Source: Anaerolineaceae bacterium (lineage in GTDB: Bacteria > Planctomycetota > Phycisphaerae > FEN-1346 > JAACEH01). Taken from it: a stretch of DNA of 11,964 nucleotides. The notes under the pieces are model-generated. The model did not search any database. It had not been told where the DNA came from and worked only from the letters and a program-made list of their open reading frames with translations. This document shows, in pieces, positions 1 to 5,441 of the stretch; the stretch's first letter is position 1; each line of letters opens with the position of its first letter. The stretch is from positions 1-11,964 of the forward strand of contig JAACEH010000114.1 in assembly GCA_011682595.1 (NCBI GenBank), written 5' to 3'. The position numbers and the translations under genes are program-made.

Positions 1-1
1 G

Positions 2-361
2 GACCTGAAGGTGGTGCTGGATGAAACCGCGGCCGCGGAAGAGTTCTTCAAGAGGCACAGATTCGCGAACTTCAACGTCGAGCGGCTGCCCAACTCGGGG
101 CACGACAGTCGCCCGGAGGTGGCCTTCAATTTCGTCCGCGGTCTGCAGAACAAGCTGTTGGCCAGGCGGCGAAAGCGCTGGCAGGGGTTATGCAAGTCGG
201 CCCAGTCCGCCGTGGCCGAGGGGCAGGTGAGCAAGGCCCGGCTGTGGTTCGAAAGGGCGGTGACCTTGGAGAGGCGGTTCGGTTTCCCGGGGACGGCTGG
301 GCGTGGGTTGAAGGAATTGCCGGAGGTGTCGTCTCAAAAGAAGGAGCCCGCGGACAACTGA
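2..361 (+). CDS. C-terminal part of an alpha/beta-hydrolase-like protein (5' end outside window)
   Basis: The frame is open to the left edge (Asp-Leu-Lys before the first GTG at 11), so this is the last 119 residues of a longer protein; the GTG at 11 need not be the start. The segment running from the strand 'KVVLDET' through a helix with 'EEFFKRH' to 'VERLPNSGHDSRPE' resembles the end of dienelactone-hydrolase or esterase-type alpha/beta hydrolases, where the His of the GHD motif completes the catalytic triad and an acidic residue sits one strand earlier. After that domain come about 45 basic, helical residues (RRRKRWQGLCKSA, then AKARLWFERAV-like spacing) that look like one TPR-type helix pair. 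The nucleophile region is not in the window, so enzymatic activity cannot be judged. The stop TGA lies inside the hairpin at 343-376. Family call is inferred from one motif and its context. Confidence 0.55.
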   Translation, partial: DLKVVLDETAAAEEFFKRHRFANFNVERLPNSGHDSRPEVAFNFVRGLQNKLLARRRKRWQGLCKSAQSAVAEGQVSKARLWFERAVTLERRFGFPGTAGRGLKELPEVSSQKKEPADN

Positions 362-376
362 TTTGCTGCGGGCTTC
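343..376 (-). terminator. Terminator-like hairpin ending minus-strand transcription
   Basis: The arms GGAGCCCGC (343-351) and GCGGGCTTC (368-376) form a 9-bp stem with one G-U pair around a 16-nt loop. Read on the minus strand the hairpin is followed by CCTTCTTTT, a U-rich tail; on the plus strand no T-run follows. It therefore fits a rho-independent terminator for a minus-strand transcript entering from 441-542, and it sits across the stop codon of the convergent plus-strand gene. Confidence 0.55.
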
Positions 377-440
377 CTCCTTGGTTCGGCCCCCGGTCCT
401 TGTTTTTCTGGTGTCGCCTGCGGCGGTTGGACGACTGCCG

Positions 441-542
441 TCAGAAACCGTTGATGATGGCATTGGCCGAAAAGGCCAAGACCAGGGCGGCTCCGGCAAT
501 AAACAGTCGCACAACATCGCCAATAGTGAGACGTTGCAACAT
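441..542 (-). CDS. Possible 33-residue single-span membrane peptide
   Basis: An ATG at 542 opens a 33-codon frame ending in TGA at 441-443. The peptide begins MLQRLTIGDVVR and continues with about 20 hydrophobic, small residues (LFIAGAALVLAF, then SANAIING), giving one clear transmembrane helix with a basic N-terminus. A terminator-like hairpin with a U-rich tail on the same strand lies 65 bp past the stop, which supports a transcript of this orientation. Against it: there is no good Shine-Dalgarno (only GGAAC about 7 nt upstream), no convincing promoter, and short hydrophobic frames arise by chance. I do not recognise the family. It could be a small membrane regulator, a toxin-like peptide, or not a gene. 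Confidence 0.35.
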   Translation of the reverse strand: MLQRLTIGDVVRLFIAGAALVLAFSANAIINGF

Positions 543-723
543 CTTGTGTTCCAGTCAAACGGATGAACAGATGTGGTATACAGCCCGCAGAACGGACTTT
601 TTCGTCGCTTGGCCCATATCGGCCGAAACTGCTTGTGACTTTACCGAAAACCGCAGGCCGAAGTCTCAATTGGCCGCTTTGAGAAACTAATGGACAAGAG
701 ACAGATTCGTCCGGGGCGGCTTC

Positions 724-754
724 TTGGCCTTTGGGTGCGACTCTCGGTAATAAT
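724..754 (+). promoter_or_regulatory. Weak sigma-70-like promoter candidate for the 830-1552 gene
   Basis: TTGGCC (724-729) and AATAAT (749-754) are separated by 19 bp, longer than optimal. The -10 element matches five of six consensus bases, the -35 only four. It lies about 75 bp before the ATG at 830. Confidence 0.25.
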
Positions 755-829
755 CGTCGCCCGGCGGCGTTGGAATACCAGTGAGGCACTCTTGGCCGGT
801 CGGGCGGCTTTCCTGATGGAGGCATTGTC

Positions 830-1552
830 ATGAACACAGGCGCCAGTAAACTCGGCCCGCTGGGCTTCATGTTGGTCGGCGCGTTGGGTATGTTGATCCT
901 GATAGCCGCAGGCTGGGGCGCCATGGGATTGCTGCGCCGCGATCAAACCCCGCCACCGCCGGCGGTCGCCTCCGCCGATGCCAAACCGGATCTGCCGCCG
1001 GTGTCCGAACCGTCCGAGCCGGACAGTGGGCCGGCGGAAACGGTGAATGAGCCGGTTGCCGAAGAGGGAAAAGATTCGGGCCAGCCTGCCGAAGCCAAAC
1101 CGCCCGAAGGCGACAAGCGGACGCTGGAGGAGATTCTCGAGGAGAAGGCTCGCAAGTCGGCCGAGGAACTGGCCAAGGCGGCCGCCGAAGACGACGGTTT
1201 TGAGGCGGACCGGGCCTACCTGGAGGCGAACTTCCTGAAGCGCAAGGAACAGATGCTGAAGATTATCGACGGTTATTATGAGCACCCCGACGAGCAGCGC
1301 GATGACTATCTGCGGGGAGCCCTGGAGAAACTTCGCCGCGAGGCCGAGGCCGACCGCCAGGCGGCGGGGTTGCCCGCCCAGCCGCGGAATCAGCGGCGGA
1401 TGTGGCAGGAGTTCATGGGCATGATCGGCGAGAACTCAAGCGAACAGGAAAAGACGCAGATCAAGACTTTCTTGGGCGATGTCATGCAGCGACGGTTCGC
1501 CAGGTTCCAGGCACAGTTCGAGCGTCAGATTAACGGTCCGGCCGCCGAGTGA
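830..1552 (+). CDS. Membrane-anchored protein with proline-rich stalk and coiled coil, function unknown
   Basis: This 240-residue protein starts at an ATG with GGAGG 7 nt upstream. Residues about 11-35 form one hydrophobic segment (LGFMLVGALGMLILIAAGW) followed by RR, so the N-terminus is short and most of the protein probably lies on the far side of the membrane. Residues 40-95 are a Pro/Glu/Ala-rich, acidic and probably disordered stalk. Residues 97-178 are charged and helical (LEEILEEKARKSAEEL), likely a coiled coil, and a final helical part (about 187-235) contains RRMWQEFMGMIG and RRFARFQAQFERQ. No catalytic motif or Cys is visible. It converges on the 1664-2767 gene, also a membrane protein of unknown role, and shares its terminator. 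I do not recognise the family; a structural or envelope role is only a guess. Confidence 0.8.
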   Translation: MNTGASKLGPLGFMLVGALGMLILIAAGWGAMGLLRRDQTPPPPAVASADAKPDLPPVSEPSEPDSGPAETVNEPVAEEGKDSGQPAEAKPPEGDKRTLEEILEEKARKSAEELAKAAAEDDGFEADRAYLEANFLKRKEQMLKIIDGYYEHPDEQRDDYLRGALEKLRREAEADRQAAGLPAQPRNQRRMWQEFMGMIGENSSEQEKTQIKTFLGDVMQRRFARFQAQFERQINGPAAE

Positions 1553-1590
1553 GCGGCCTTGCGGCGATCACCGGCCGACGCGATTCCAAG

Positions 1591-1634
1591 AACAAACGCA
1601 CCCGGCAGGCAAACCGTCGCCGGGTGCGTTTGTT
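1591..1634. terminator. Bidirectional terminator between convergent genes
   Basis: AACAAACGCACCCGGC (1591-1606) and GCCGGGTGCGTTTGTT (1619-1634) are perfect 16-bp complements around a 12-nt loop. The A/T-rich outer ends supply a short U-rich run in both directions (GTTTGTT on either strand). It lies 39 bp after the stop of the 830-1552 gene and 30 bp after the stop of the 1664-2767 gene, so it can end both transcripts. Confidence 0.9.
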
Positions 1635-1663
1635 GTGAGTGAGGTCGCAGGCTGCCCGCCCGA

Positions 1664-2767
1664 TCAGTTGATGCCCGCTTTCTCGCGCAGCCGGTCGATC
1701 GTGTCGGCCAGGGCGATGGCCTGGGGCGATTCGGGGTACTGCTCCATGAGCATGGCCGCCAGTTCGTAGGCCTCCTTGTGCCGGTTCTGCGTGGTATATT
1801 CAATGATCTGAGCCTCCATCTCGCGGCGCGTCTCGATGTCGGCGTTCCGCCTCAGTTCGTCCATCTGGCCGCGCAGTGTGGCCGCCTCCGGGCTGTCGGC
1901 GTAGCGGTCCAGTAGCACCTGGGCGGTCTTCCTGGCATCGCGGTAGTGCTTGCGGTTGACCAGGTGCTCGATCTCACGATACAGTCGCAGGCGGTCCTCT
2001 TTCTGGTGTTCCTGCTCTTCCAGCAGGATCACCTTCTGCATCTTCCGGGCTTCAGGGTCGTCGGGGTATTTTGCGGACAGTTGCCCGGAGGCCAAGCGGG
2101 CCTTGTCCCACAGTCCCAGTGTCATGTAGGAGCGAATCTGCTCGCTGGTGCTCATGACGTCGACGTCGCGGTGTTCCTTGACGGCCGTGGCCAACTGGTC
2201 GGCCAGACGCCGGGCCTCCTTGTTGTCGGGGTAGCAGGCCTGGAACTCCTCGAGCAATGCGCGGGCGGCCGGCCACTTGGTGGCCCTGATGAGCTGATCG
2301 ATTTCGACCTTCATCTGTTCGCAGCGTGCCTGGGCCAGCCGGGTCCGTTTGTGGACCTTCTCCTGGTCGTCCAGCAACGTGTTCTCGTTGATTTCGCGCA
2401 ACAGCGAAACGACCCGCCCAACCTCAGCCCTGGTGATCCCGGCGCCGAGATCGGCCCCGCTGCCGCTCTCGCGCGACAGGTGCCGCCGCTCGGCCAGGCG
2501 GATGTTTATCGCCGTATTGTAGTTGTAGCGAACGATCATCGCCAGGGCCAGCAGAAGCCCGGAAACGGTCAGACCCGCGAGGGCGGCTGCGATGCTGTGC
2601 AGCAGTTTCACCGAGGTTGTCTGGGAATCCGCCAGGGACCACAGACAGACAATCCCCGCCACAGCCAGAAAGAGCCAGAGGACGGCCGCCACCTGGAGAA
2701 CCCGGGCCATGACATAGGGCCGCGGTAACGGAATCATGCCTCGATTTTTGGTTGATGATGGCGCCAT
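1664..2767 (-). CDS. Two-span membrane protein with four exact 55-residue TPR-like repeats
   Basis: The 367-residue protein starts at the ATG at 2767, chosen over an upstream in-frame ATG at 2806 because AAGGAGGT lies 4 nt before it. Residues about 23-46 and 56-80 are two transmembrane helices; a basic linker follows (about 85-100). From about 160 to the end there are four TPR-like helix pairs with an aromatic or His at 165, 220, 275 and 330, Ala at 168, 223, 278 and 333, and a Tyr opening a Y-P/A-D/E turn at 179, 234, 289 and 344, each exactly 55 residues apart. Every unit is a helical pair of about 34 residues plus a charged linker of about 21. TPR folds mediate protein contacts, so a membrane-bound scaffold is likely, but partner and pathway cannot be read from the sequence. 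It has no operon partner and is preceded by a 537-bp gap. Confidence 0.85.
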   Translation of the reverse strand: MAPSSTKNRGMIPLPRPYVMARVLQVAAVLWLFLAVAGIVCLWSLADSQTTSVKLLHSIAAALAGLTVSGLLLALAMIVRYNYNTAINIRLAERRHLSRESGSGADLGAGITRAEVGRVVSLLREINENTLLDDQEKVHKRTRLAQARCEQMKVEIDQLIRATKWPAARALLEEFQACYPDNKEARRLADQLATAVKEHRDVDVMSTSEQIRSYMTLGLWDKARLASGQLSAKYPDDPEARKMQKVILLEEQEHQKEDRLRLYREIEHLVNRKHYRDARKTAQVLLDRYADSPEAATLRGQMDELRRNADIETRREMEAQIIEYTTQNRHKEAYELAAMLMEQYPESPQAIALADTIDRLREKAGIN

Positions 2768-2771
2768 TTGG

Positions 2772-2779
2772 ACCTCCTT
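2772..2779 (-). promoter_or_regulatory. Strong Shine-Dalgarno fixing the start at 2767
   Basis: Minus-strand AAGGAGGT, a near-perfect match to the 16S rRNA tail, ends 4 nt before the ATG at 2767. It decides the start against the in-frame ATG 13 codons upstream, which has no such site. The 10-bp palindrome CAACCGGTTG lies just upstream at 2791-2800 and could be a regulator site or chance. Confidence 0.85.
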
Positions 2780-2951
2780 GGGGGTTCTGACAACCGGTTG
2801 ACACAAGTCCCGCTGTGCGGGGATTTCGCCAGATTCTTCTCAAAAAAACCTTCAAACGGGCCGGCAAAGTGCAACATCTTGGCCCGCAATGGGTAAAGCG
2901 AGCTTGTTTTCGTCTGTTCGCAATCCGCCCTCAGCTTTCCGCAAAAACGGC

Positions 2952-2980
2952 TTGCATACGAGCAACTTACAGGACATAAT
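2952..2980 (+). promoter_or_regulatory. Sigma-70-like promoter of candidate small RNA
   Basis: TTGCAT (2952-2957), an exact 17-bp spacer and CATAAT (2975-2980, five of six consensus bases). The predicted start is near A2987, and a terminator follows about 115 nt later with no reading frame between. Confidence 0.45.
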
Positions 2981-2986
2981 TGCACC

Positions 2987-3103
2987 ACCGGCGGCGGGTG
3001 TGGTTCAATACATCTGCCCCTGTGCATAAATCCTGCCCATCCCAGCGCAAGGGCCTCTGTTACTGGCGTCTGACGCCTTTTGGCATGAGGCCCTTCTTTT
3101 TTT
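2987..3103 (+). ncRNA. Candidate small RNA of about 117 nt
   Basis: The unit runs from the start predicted by the promoter at 2952-2980 to the T-run of the terminator at 3049-3103. Its 5' part folds as GGCGGGTGT (2993-3001) with ACATCTGCC (3010-3018), nine continuous pairs including two G-U, around the 8-nt loop GGTTCAAT. A C-rich stretch predicted to be unpaired (about 3017-3045, CCTGCCCATCCC) follows; such stretches in known regulatory RNAs can pair with Shine-Dalgarno sequences. The 3' part is the terminator stem with an inner hairpin. It does not match tRNA, 6S, SRP, tmRNA or RNase P RNA signatures that I could recognise. Existence of the transcript is inferred from the signals alone. Confidence 0.4.
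3049..3103 (+). terminator. Strong rho-independent terminator with inner hairpin
   Basis: AAGGGCCTC (3049-3057) pairs perfectly with GAGGCCCTT (3087-3095), followed by C and seven T (3097-3103). Inside the loop a second hairpin, GGCGT/ACGCC (3065-3077), makes a compact branched stem. The T-run exists only on the plus strand, and no plus-strand protein gene precedes it, so it must end an RNA transcript or read-through. Confidence 0.75.
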
Positions 3104-3169
3104 ATTGGTCGACTCCTCCGCCGCCGAAGCGCTCCTGCCCCTGTTTTCTGGTGAGCCCTTTCCACCTCT

Positions 3170-3198
3170 AGTTTAGTCCCAAAAGCGTCCTTAGCCAA
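3170..3198 (-). promoter_or_regulatory. Promoter candidate for the 1664-2767 gene
   Basis: On the minus strand TTGGCT (3193-3198), a 17-bp spacer and TAAACT (3170-3175), each matching four of six consensus bases. It would give a leader of about 400 nt running antisense to the candidate small RNA. No better minus-strand promoter was found nearer the gene. Confidence 0.3.
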
Positions 3199-3223
3199 GG
3201 GATGAATCCGACGGCCGGTAATG

Positions 3224-3252
3224 TTTACACCCTGTAACTCATTTGCTATTAT
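3224..3252 (+). promoter_or_regulatory. Near-consensus promoter with no obvious gene
   Basis: TTTACA (3224-3229) and TATTAT (3247-3252) each match five of six consensus bases at an exact 17-bp spacing. A dyad, GTTTACA-CCC-TGTAAC (3223-3238, one bulged T), covers the -35 box. Transcription would start near A3258 and run antisense into the 3' end of the glycosyltransferase gene at 3305. Confidence 0.45.
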
Positions 3253-3304
3253 CGTCCACTGCGGCGGCGGACTTGATTCTGCCCCCTGCCCAAAACTACG
3301 GGAT

Positions 3305-4225
3305 TCACCTGTCATCGGAAGGAGTCGCCGGAGACACCAGCGCTTTCTCAGCGGCGGCGGCAACATCCGCCAGGGGGATATCGGCTACCCGGCCGGTTGG
3401 GGAAACGATGGTCCGCACGTTGGCCCCGCGCGGCGCCCAGACGGCCGCGTTGCTGGGACCGAACAGGGCCACCGTCGGCGCCCCGACCGCCGCGGCCAGG
3501 TGGGTGATGCCGCTGTCGTTGCCCACGTAGAGTCGGGCGGCCGAGAGCATCGTCGCCAGGTCGGTCAGGGCAGGGCAGACCGCGCGGTTCTCCTCTGGCG
3601 CCAGGTCGGCGAACTCCGACGACTCGGTTTCCGCGGGGCCGACGATCCAGGTTACCTGTAAGCCCCTCCCGATCAGGCGGTCGGCCAGCCGCCGAAATCG
3701 ATTGAGCGGCCAGTTCTTACTTTGGCTGCCGCTGCCGGGATGGATCATTGCGGCCGCCTCTGTTTCCCGCGGTCCGTTCGGCAGCGTGAGTCGCGGGACG
3801 GCCCTGGCCGGTGGAAGGTCGAGCTCGGAGGCCACTTGATCGTAAACGAACTGCGCTGCCGGAATGGCGCCGTCGCCGGGCGCCGGAAAACTCCGCAGGC
3901 TGAGCACCCGGGCCGAGGTCAGGCGCTCGAGGTTCTCGCTGAAAGTCTCTTGCGGCAGGAAGTTCAGAATCAGCTCGGCGTCCCGCAAAGAGTCGCAGAC
4001 CGAGTCGCACGAGGCGCCGCCGACGAACAGGTGATGACAGCCGCAGGTTTCGAGCTCGACGACGCCTTCGGCCAGGCCGCCGAGCCGCGCAAGCTCGCCG
4101 CGCTGCCGGTGGCCGACAATGGTCGCCTCGGCCTCGGGCCACTTGCCGCGAATTGCTTCCAGGGTCGGCAGAACCTGCAGAAAGTCGCCGATGCCCCCGC
4201 TGTGGATGACCGTGACTGATCTCAA
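3305..4225 (-). CDS. Glycosyltransferase family 9 (heptosyltransferase-like)
   Basis: The 306-residue product has the GT9 layout of ADP-heptose:LPS heptosyltransferases: an N-terminal Rossmann half with HSGGIGDFLQVLPTLEAIR (residues 8-26), and a C-terminal nucleotide-sugar half with IHPGSG (161-166), KNWP (170-173), VGNDSGITHLAAAVGAP (234-250) and FGPS (255-258). Family members transfer heptose or related sugars from ADP-sugars to lipopolysaccharide core on the cytoplasmic face of the inner membrane. The exact sugar and acceptor cannot be told, and the slightly short length fits the family. The start is TTG at 4225 with AGGAG 8 nt upstream, two bases overlapping the mnmA stop (TTGA), which indicates translational coupling in a two-gene operon. 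It implies an outer membrane with lipopolysaccharide-like glycan or another glycosylated surface polymer. Confidence 0.93.
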   Translation of the reverse strand: MRSVTVIHSGGIGDFLQVLPTLEAIRGKWPEAEATIVGHRQRGELARLGGLAEGVVELETCGCHHLFVGGASCDSVCDSLRDAELILNFLPQETFSENLERLTSARVLSLRSFPAPGDGAIPAAQFVYDQVASELDLPPARAVPRLTLPNGPRETEAAAMIHPGSGSQSKNWPLNRFRRLADRLIGRGLQVTWIVGPAETESSEFADLAPEENRAVCPALTDLATMLSAARLYVGNDSGITHLAAAVGAPTVALFGPSNAAVWAPRGANVRTIVSPTGRVADIPLADVAAAAEKALVSPATPSDDR

Positions 4226-5321
4226 GGCCGTCGCTCCTGGCCGCCGAGTGCCCGGGCGATCCAGCCGCCGCCCAGCACGCGGTCGCCCTGGTAGAAAACG
4301 GCCGCCTGCCCCGGTGTGACCGCCCGCTGCCGCTCGCGGAAGCGGACCTCGACCTGTTCGCCCGCCAGGCGGACCTCGGCCGGGGCCGCCCGGTGGCGGT
4401 AGCGAATCTTGACCTCGGCCTCGAAGGTCGAACCATCGGCCGGGACGTGGCCGGTCAGCCAGTTGACGTTCTCGGCCACCAGCCCGCGGGCCATCAGCTC
4501 CTCGTTCGGCCCGACCACAACAGTCGCCGTCGCGACGTTCAGTCGCACGACGTAGCGAGGCCGGCCGAAGGCGATGCCCAGGCCGCGCCGCTGGCCGATC
4601 GTAAAGGCGGCAATCCCCTCATGGCGGCCGACCTCCTTGCCGCCCTCATCGACGATCGCTCCCGGCCGGAGCAGGTCGGGTCGCCGCCGGCGAATCAGGT
4701 CCACGTAATCCCCGGCCACGAAACAGATGTCCTGGCTTTCCTCTTTGTCGCGAACCAGCAGACCCATCTTGCGAGCCAGCCGCCGGGTCTCGGCCTTGCT
4801 CTGGCCACCCAGCGGCAGCACAACCCGCCCCAGTCGCTCGTAGGCGATCGGGAACAGGGCGTAGGACTGGTCTTTCAGCGGATCGGCCCCGCGCCACAGG
4901 GCCGCTTCGCCGCGCCGCACTCGCCCACCCGGGCATAGTGGCCCGTAGCCACCCGGGCCGCCCCGATCTGGTCGGCATAATCGATCAGCCGGCCGAACTT
5001 CAGATCGCGATTGCAGATGATGCACGGGTTCGGCGTGCGGCCGCAGCCATACTCGGCCACAAAATCGTCGATCAGCCGGTCGAACTCCTCGGCGAAGTTC
5101 AGCACATAAAACGCCGCCCCGATCTGCTCGGCCACCCGGCGGGCGTCCCGGGCGTCGGCCAGGCTGCAACAGGTCCGCGTCCCGGAGGCCTCGCTGCTGA
5201 GCCCCGAGCGCATGAACAGCCCCGTCACCTCGAATCCCTGCTGCTTGAGCAGCAGGGCCGCTACGCTCGAGTCCACCCCGCCGCTCATGGCCACGACGAT
5301 TCTCTTTGCTCCATCGGTCAT
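4222..5321 (-). CDS. mnmA: tRNA-specific 2-thiouridylase MnmA, with one-base frameshift
   Basis: MnmA thiolates the wobble uridine (s2U34) of tRNA Lys, Glu and Gln in the cytoplasm, taking sulfur from a persulfide relay and activating the base with ATP. From the ATG at 5321 the first frame carries the PP-loop SGGVDSS (13-19), [15 protein letters not shown] with catalytic C103, and ATGHYARV (125-132), then hits a stop at 4875. The rest, from about [13 protein letters not shown] through SQDICFV (second catalytic Cys, about 200), [11 protein letters not shown] and the C-terminal beta barrel, is in another frame to the stop at 4222. Restoring one lost base between about 4900 and 4935 gives 366 residues, matching the usual length of about 368. 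All key residues are present, so the break is either a sequencing error or a very recent mutation. The GT9 gene follows with overlap; the promoter at 5328-5356 suggests a leaderless message. Confidence 0.93.
4900..4935 (-). other. mnmA: Frameshift site within mnmA
   Basis: In this G/C-rich stretch the MnmA reading passes from the frame ending at 4875 to the frame ending at 4222. The gene spans 1,100 bases, one short of a multiple of three, consistent with one deleted base. Short G and C runs (CCCACCCGGG) are typical places for base-calling or assembly error. No classical slippery heptamer is evident. Confidence 0.8.
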
Positions 5322-5327
5322 GCCCAC

Positions 5328-5356
5328 ATTATAGCGGCCCCCGGCTGCCTGGGCCA
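5328..5356 (-). promoter_or_regulatory. mnmA promoter positioned for a leaderless transcript
   Basis: A perfect minus-strand TATAAT (5328-5333) ends exactly 6 nt before the mnmA ATG at 5321, so the first transcribed base would be the A of the start codon. The -35 at 17-bp spacing (5351-5356, TGGCCC) is weak. No Shine-Dalgarno precedes the ATG, in agreement with leaderless translation. Confidence 0.6.
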
Positions 5357-5371
5357 CTGAAGGTCTGGCCA

Positions 5372-5400
5372 TTGACCGCCCGCCCGGTGCATGCTAGACT
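5372..5400 (+). promoter_or_regulatory. Promoter of the SAM-enzyme/bioA/bioD operon
   Basis: TTGACC (5372-5377, five of six), a 17-bp spacer, and TAGACT (5395-5400, four of six). Predicted start near 5407 leaves a leader of about 35 nt before the ATG at 5442. It diverges from the mnmA promoter within a 120-bp intergenic region. No BirA-type biotin operator was recognised. Confidence 0.6.
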
Positions 5401-5441
5401 CTGCCCGAAGCACAGGTATCTTTTCTTCTGGAGACCTTCCG

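Larger units (their letters stand above)
362..829. other. 468-bp gap with no large gene
   Basis: No frame here looks like a conserved protein longer than about 40 residues; the longer open frames are compositionally odd and run into the flanking genes. The stretch holds a candidate 33-residue membrane peptide on the minus strand (441-542), its presumed terminator (343-376), and a weak plus-strand promoter candidate (724-754) ahead of the gene at 830. A 6-bp hairpin, TCTCAA/TTGAGA at 664-684, is too small to interpret. GC content drops around 540-690, as expected of non-coding DNA here. Confidence 0.5.
2768..3304. other. 537-bp gap with RNA and promoter signals
   Basis: No frame in this stretch looks like a real protein. 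On the plus strand there is a promoter (2952-2980), a hairpin (2993-3018) and a strong terminator (3049-3103), together a candidate small-RNA gene, then a second unassigned promoter at 3224-3252. On the minus strand a promoter-like pair at 3170-3198 could start a leader of about 400 nt for the 1664-2767 gene. That leader would contain the hairpin CGGGCC/GGCCCG (2857-2886), with a run of seven T on the minus strand 8 nt beyond it, and the small hairpin CCCGC/GCGGG (2809-2821). Confidence 0.5.

Noticed and set aside
334..924. 196-codon minus-strand frame across 362-829
   Set aside because: It overlaps the well-supported start of the 830 gene and the convergent gene end, and has no protein-like pattern.
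1946..2728. 260-codon plus-strand frame opposite the TPR-like gene
   Set aside because: Antisense to a frame with exact repeats, two membrane helices and a strong ribosome site; no start signal of its own.
2996..3013. T-arm-like GGTTCAATAC suggesting a tRNA
   Set aside because: No acceptor, D or anticodon arm could be built around it; the bases fit the loop of the 2993-3018 hairpin instead.
3223..3238. Resemblance of GTTTACA/TGTAAC to a BirA biotin operator
   Set aside because: The arms are too short and the spacing (3 bp) is far from the usual 14-16 bp, and the site is over 2 kb from the bio operon.
2734..3366. 210-codon minus-strand frame covering the 2768-3304 gap
   Set aside because: It overlaps the ribosome site and start of the 1664-2767 gene in another frame, and the 3' end of the GT9 gene; composition is not protein-like.
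4875..5169. Programmed frameshift to join the two mnmA frames
   Set aside because: No slippery heptamer or downstream stem is evident, and MnmA is not known to use programmed frameshifting; a one-base error is simpler.
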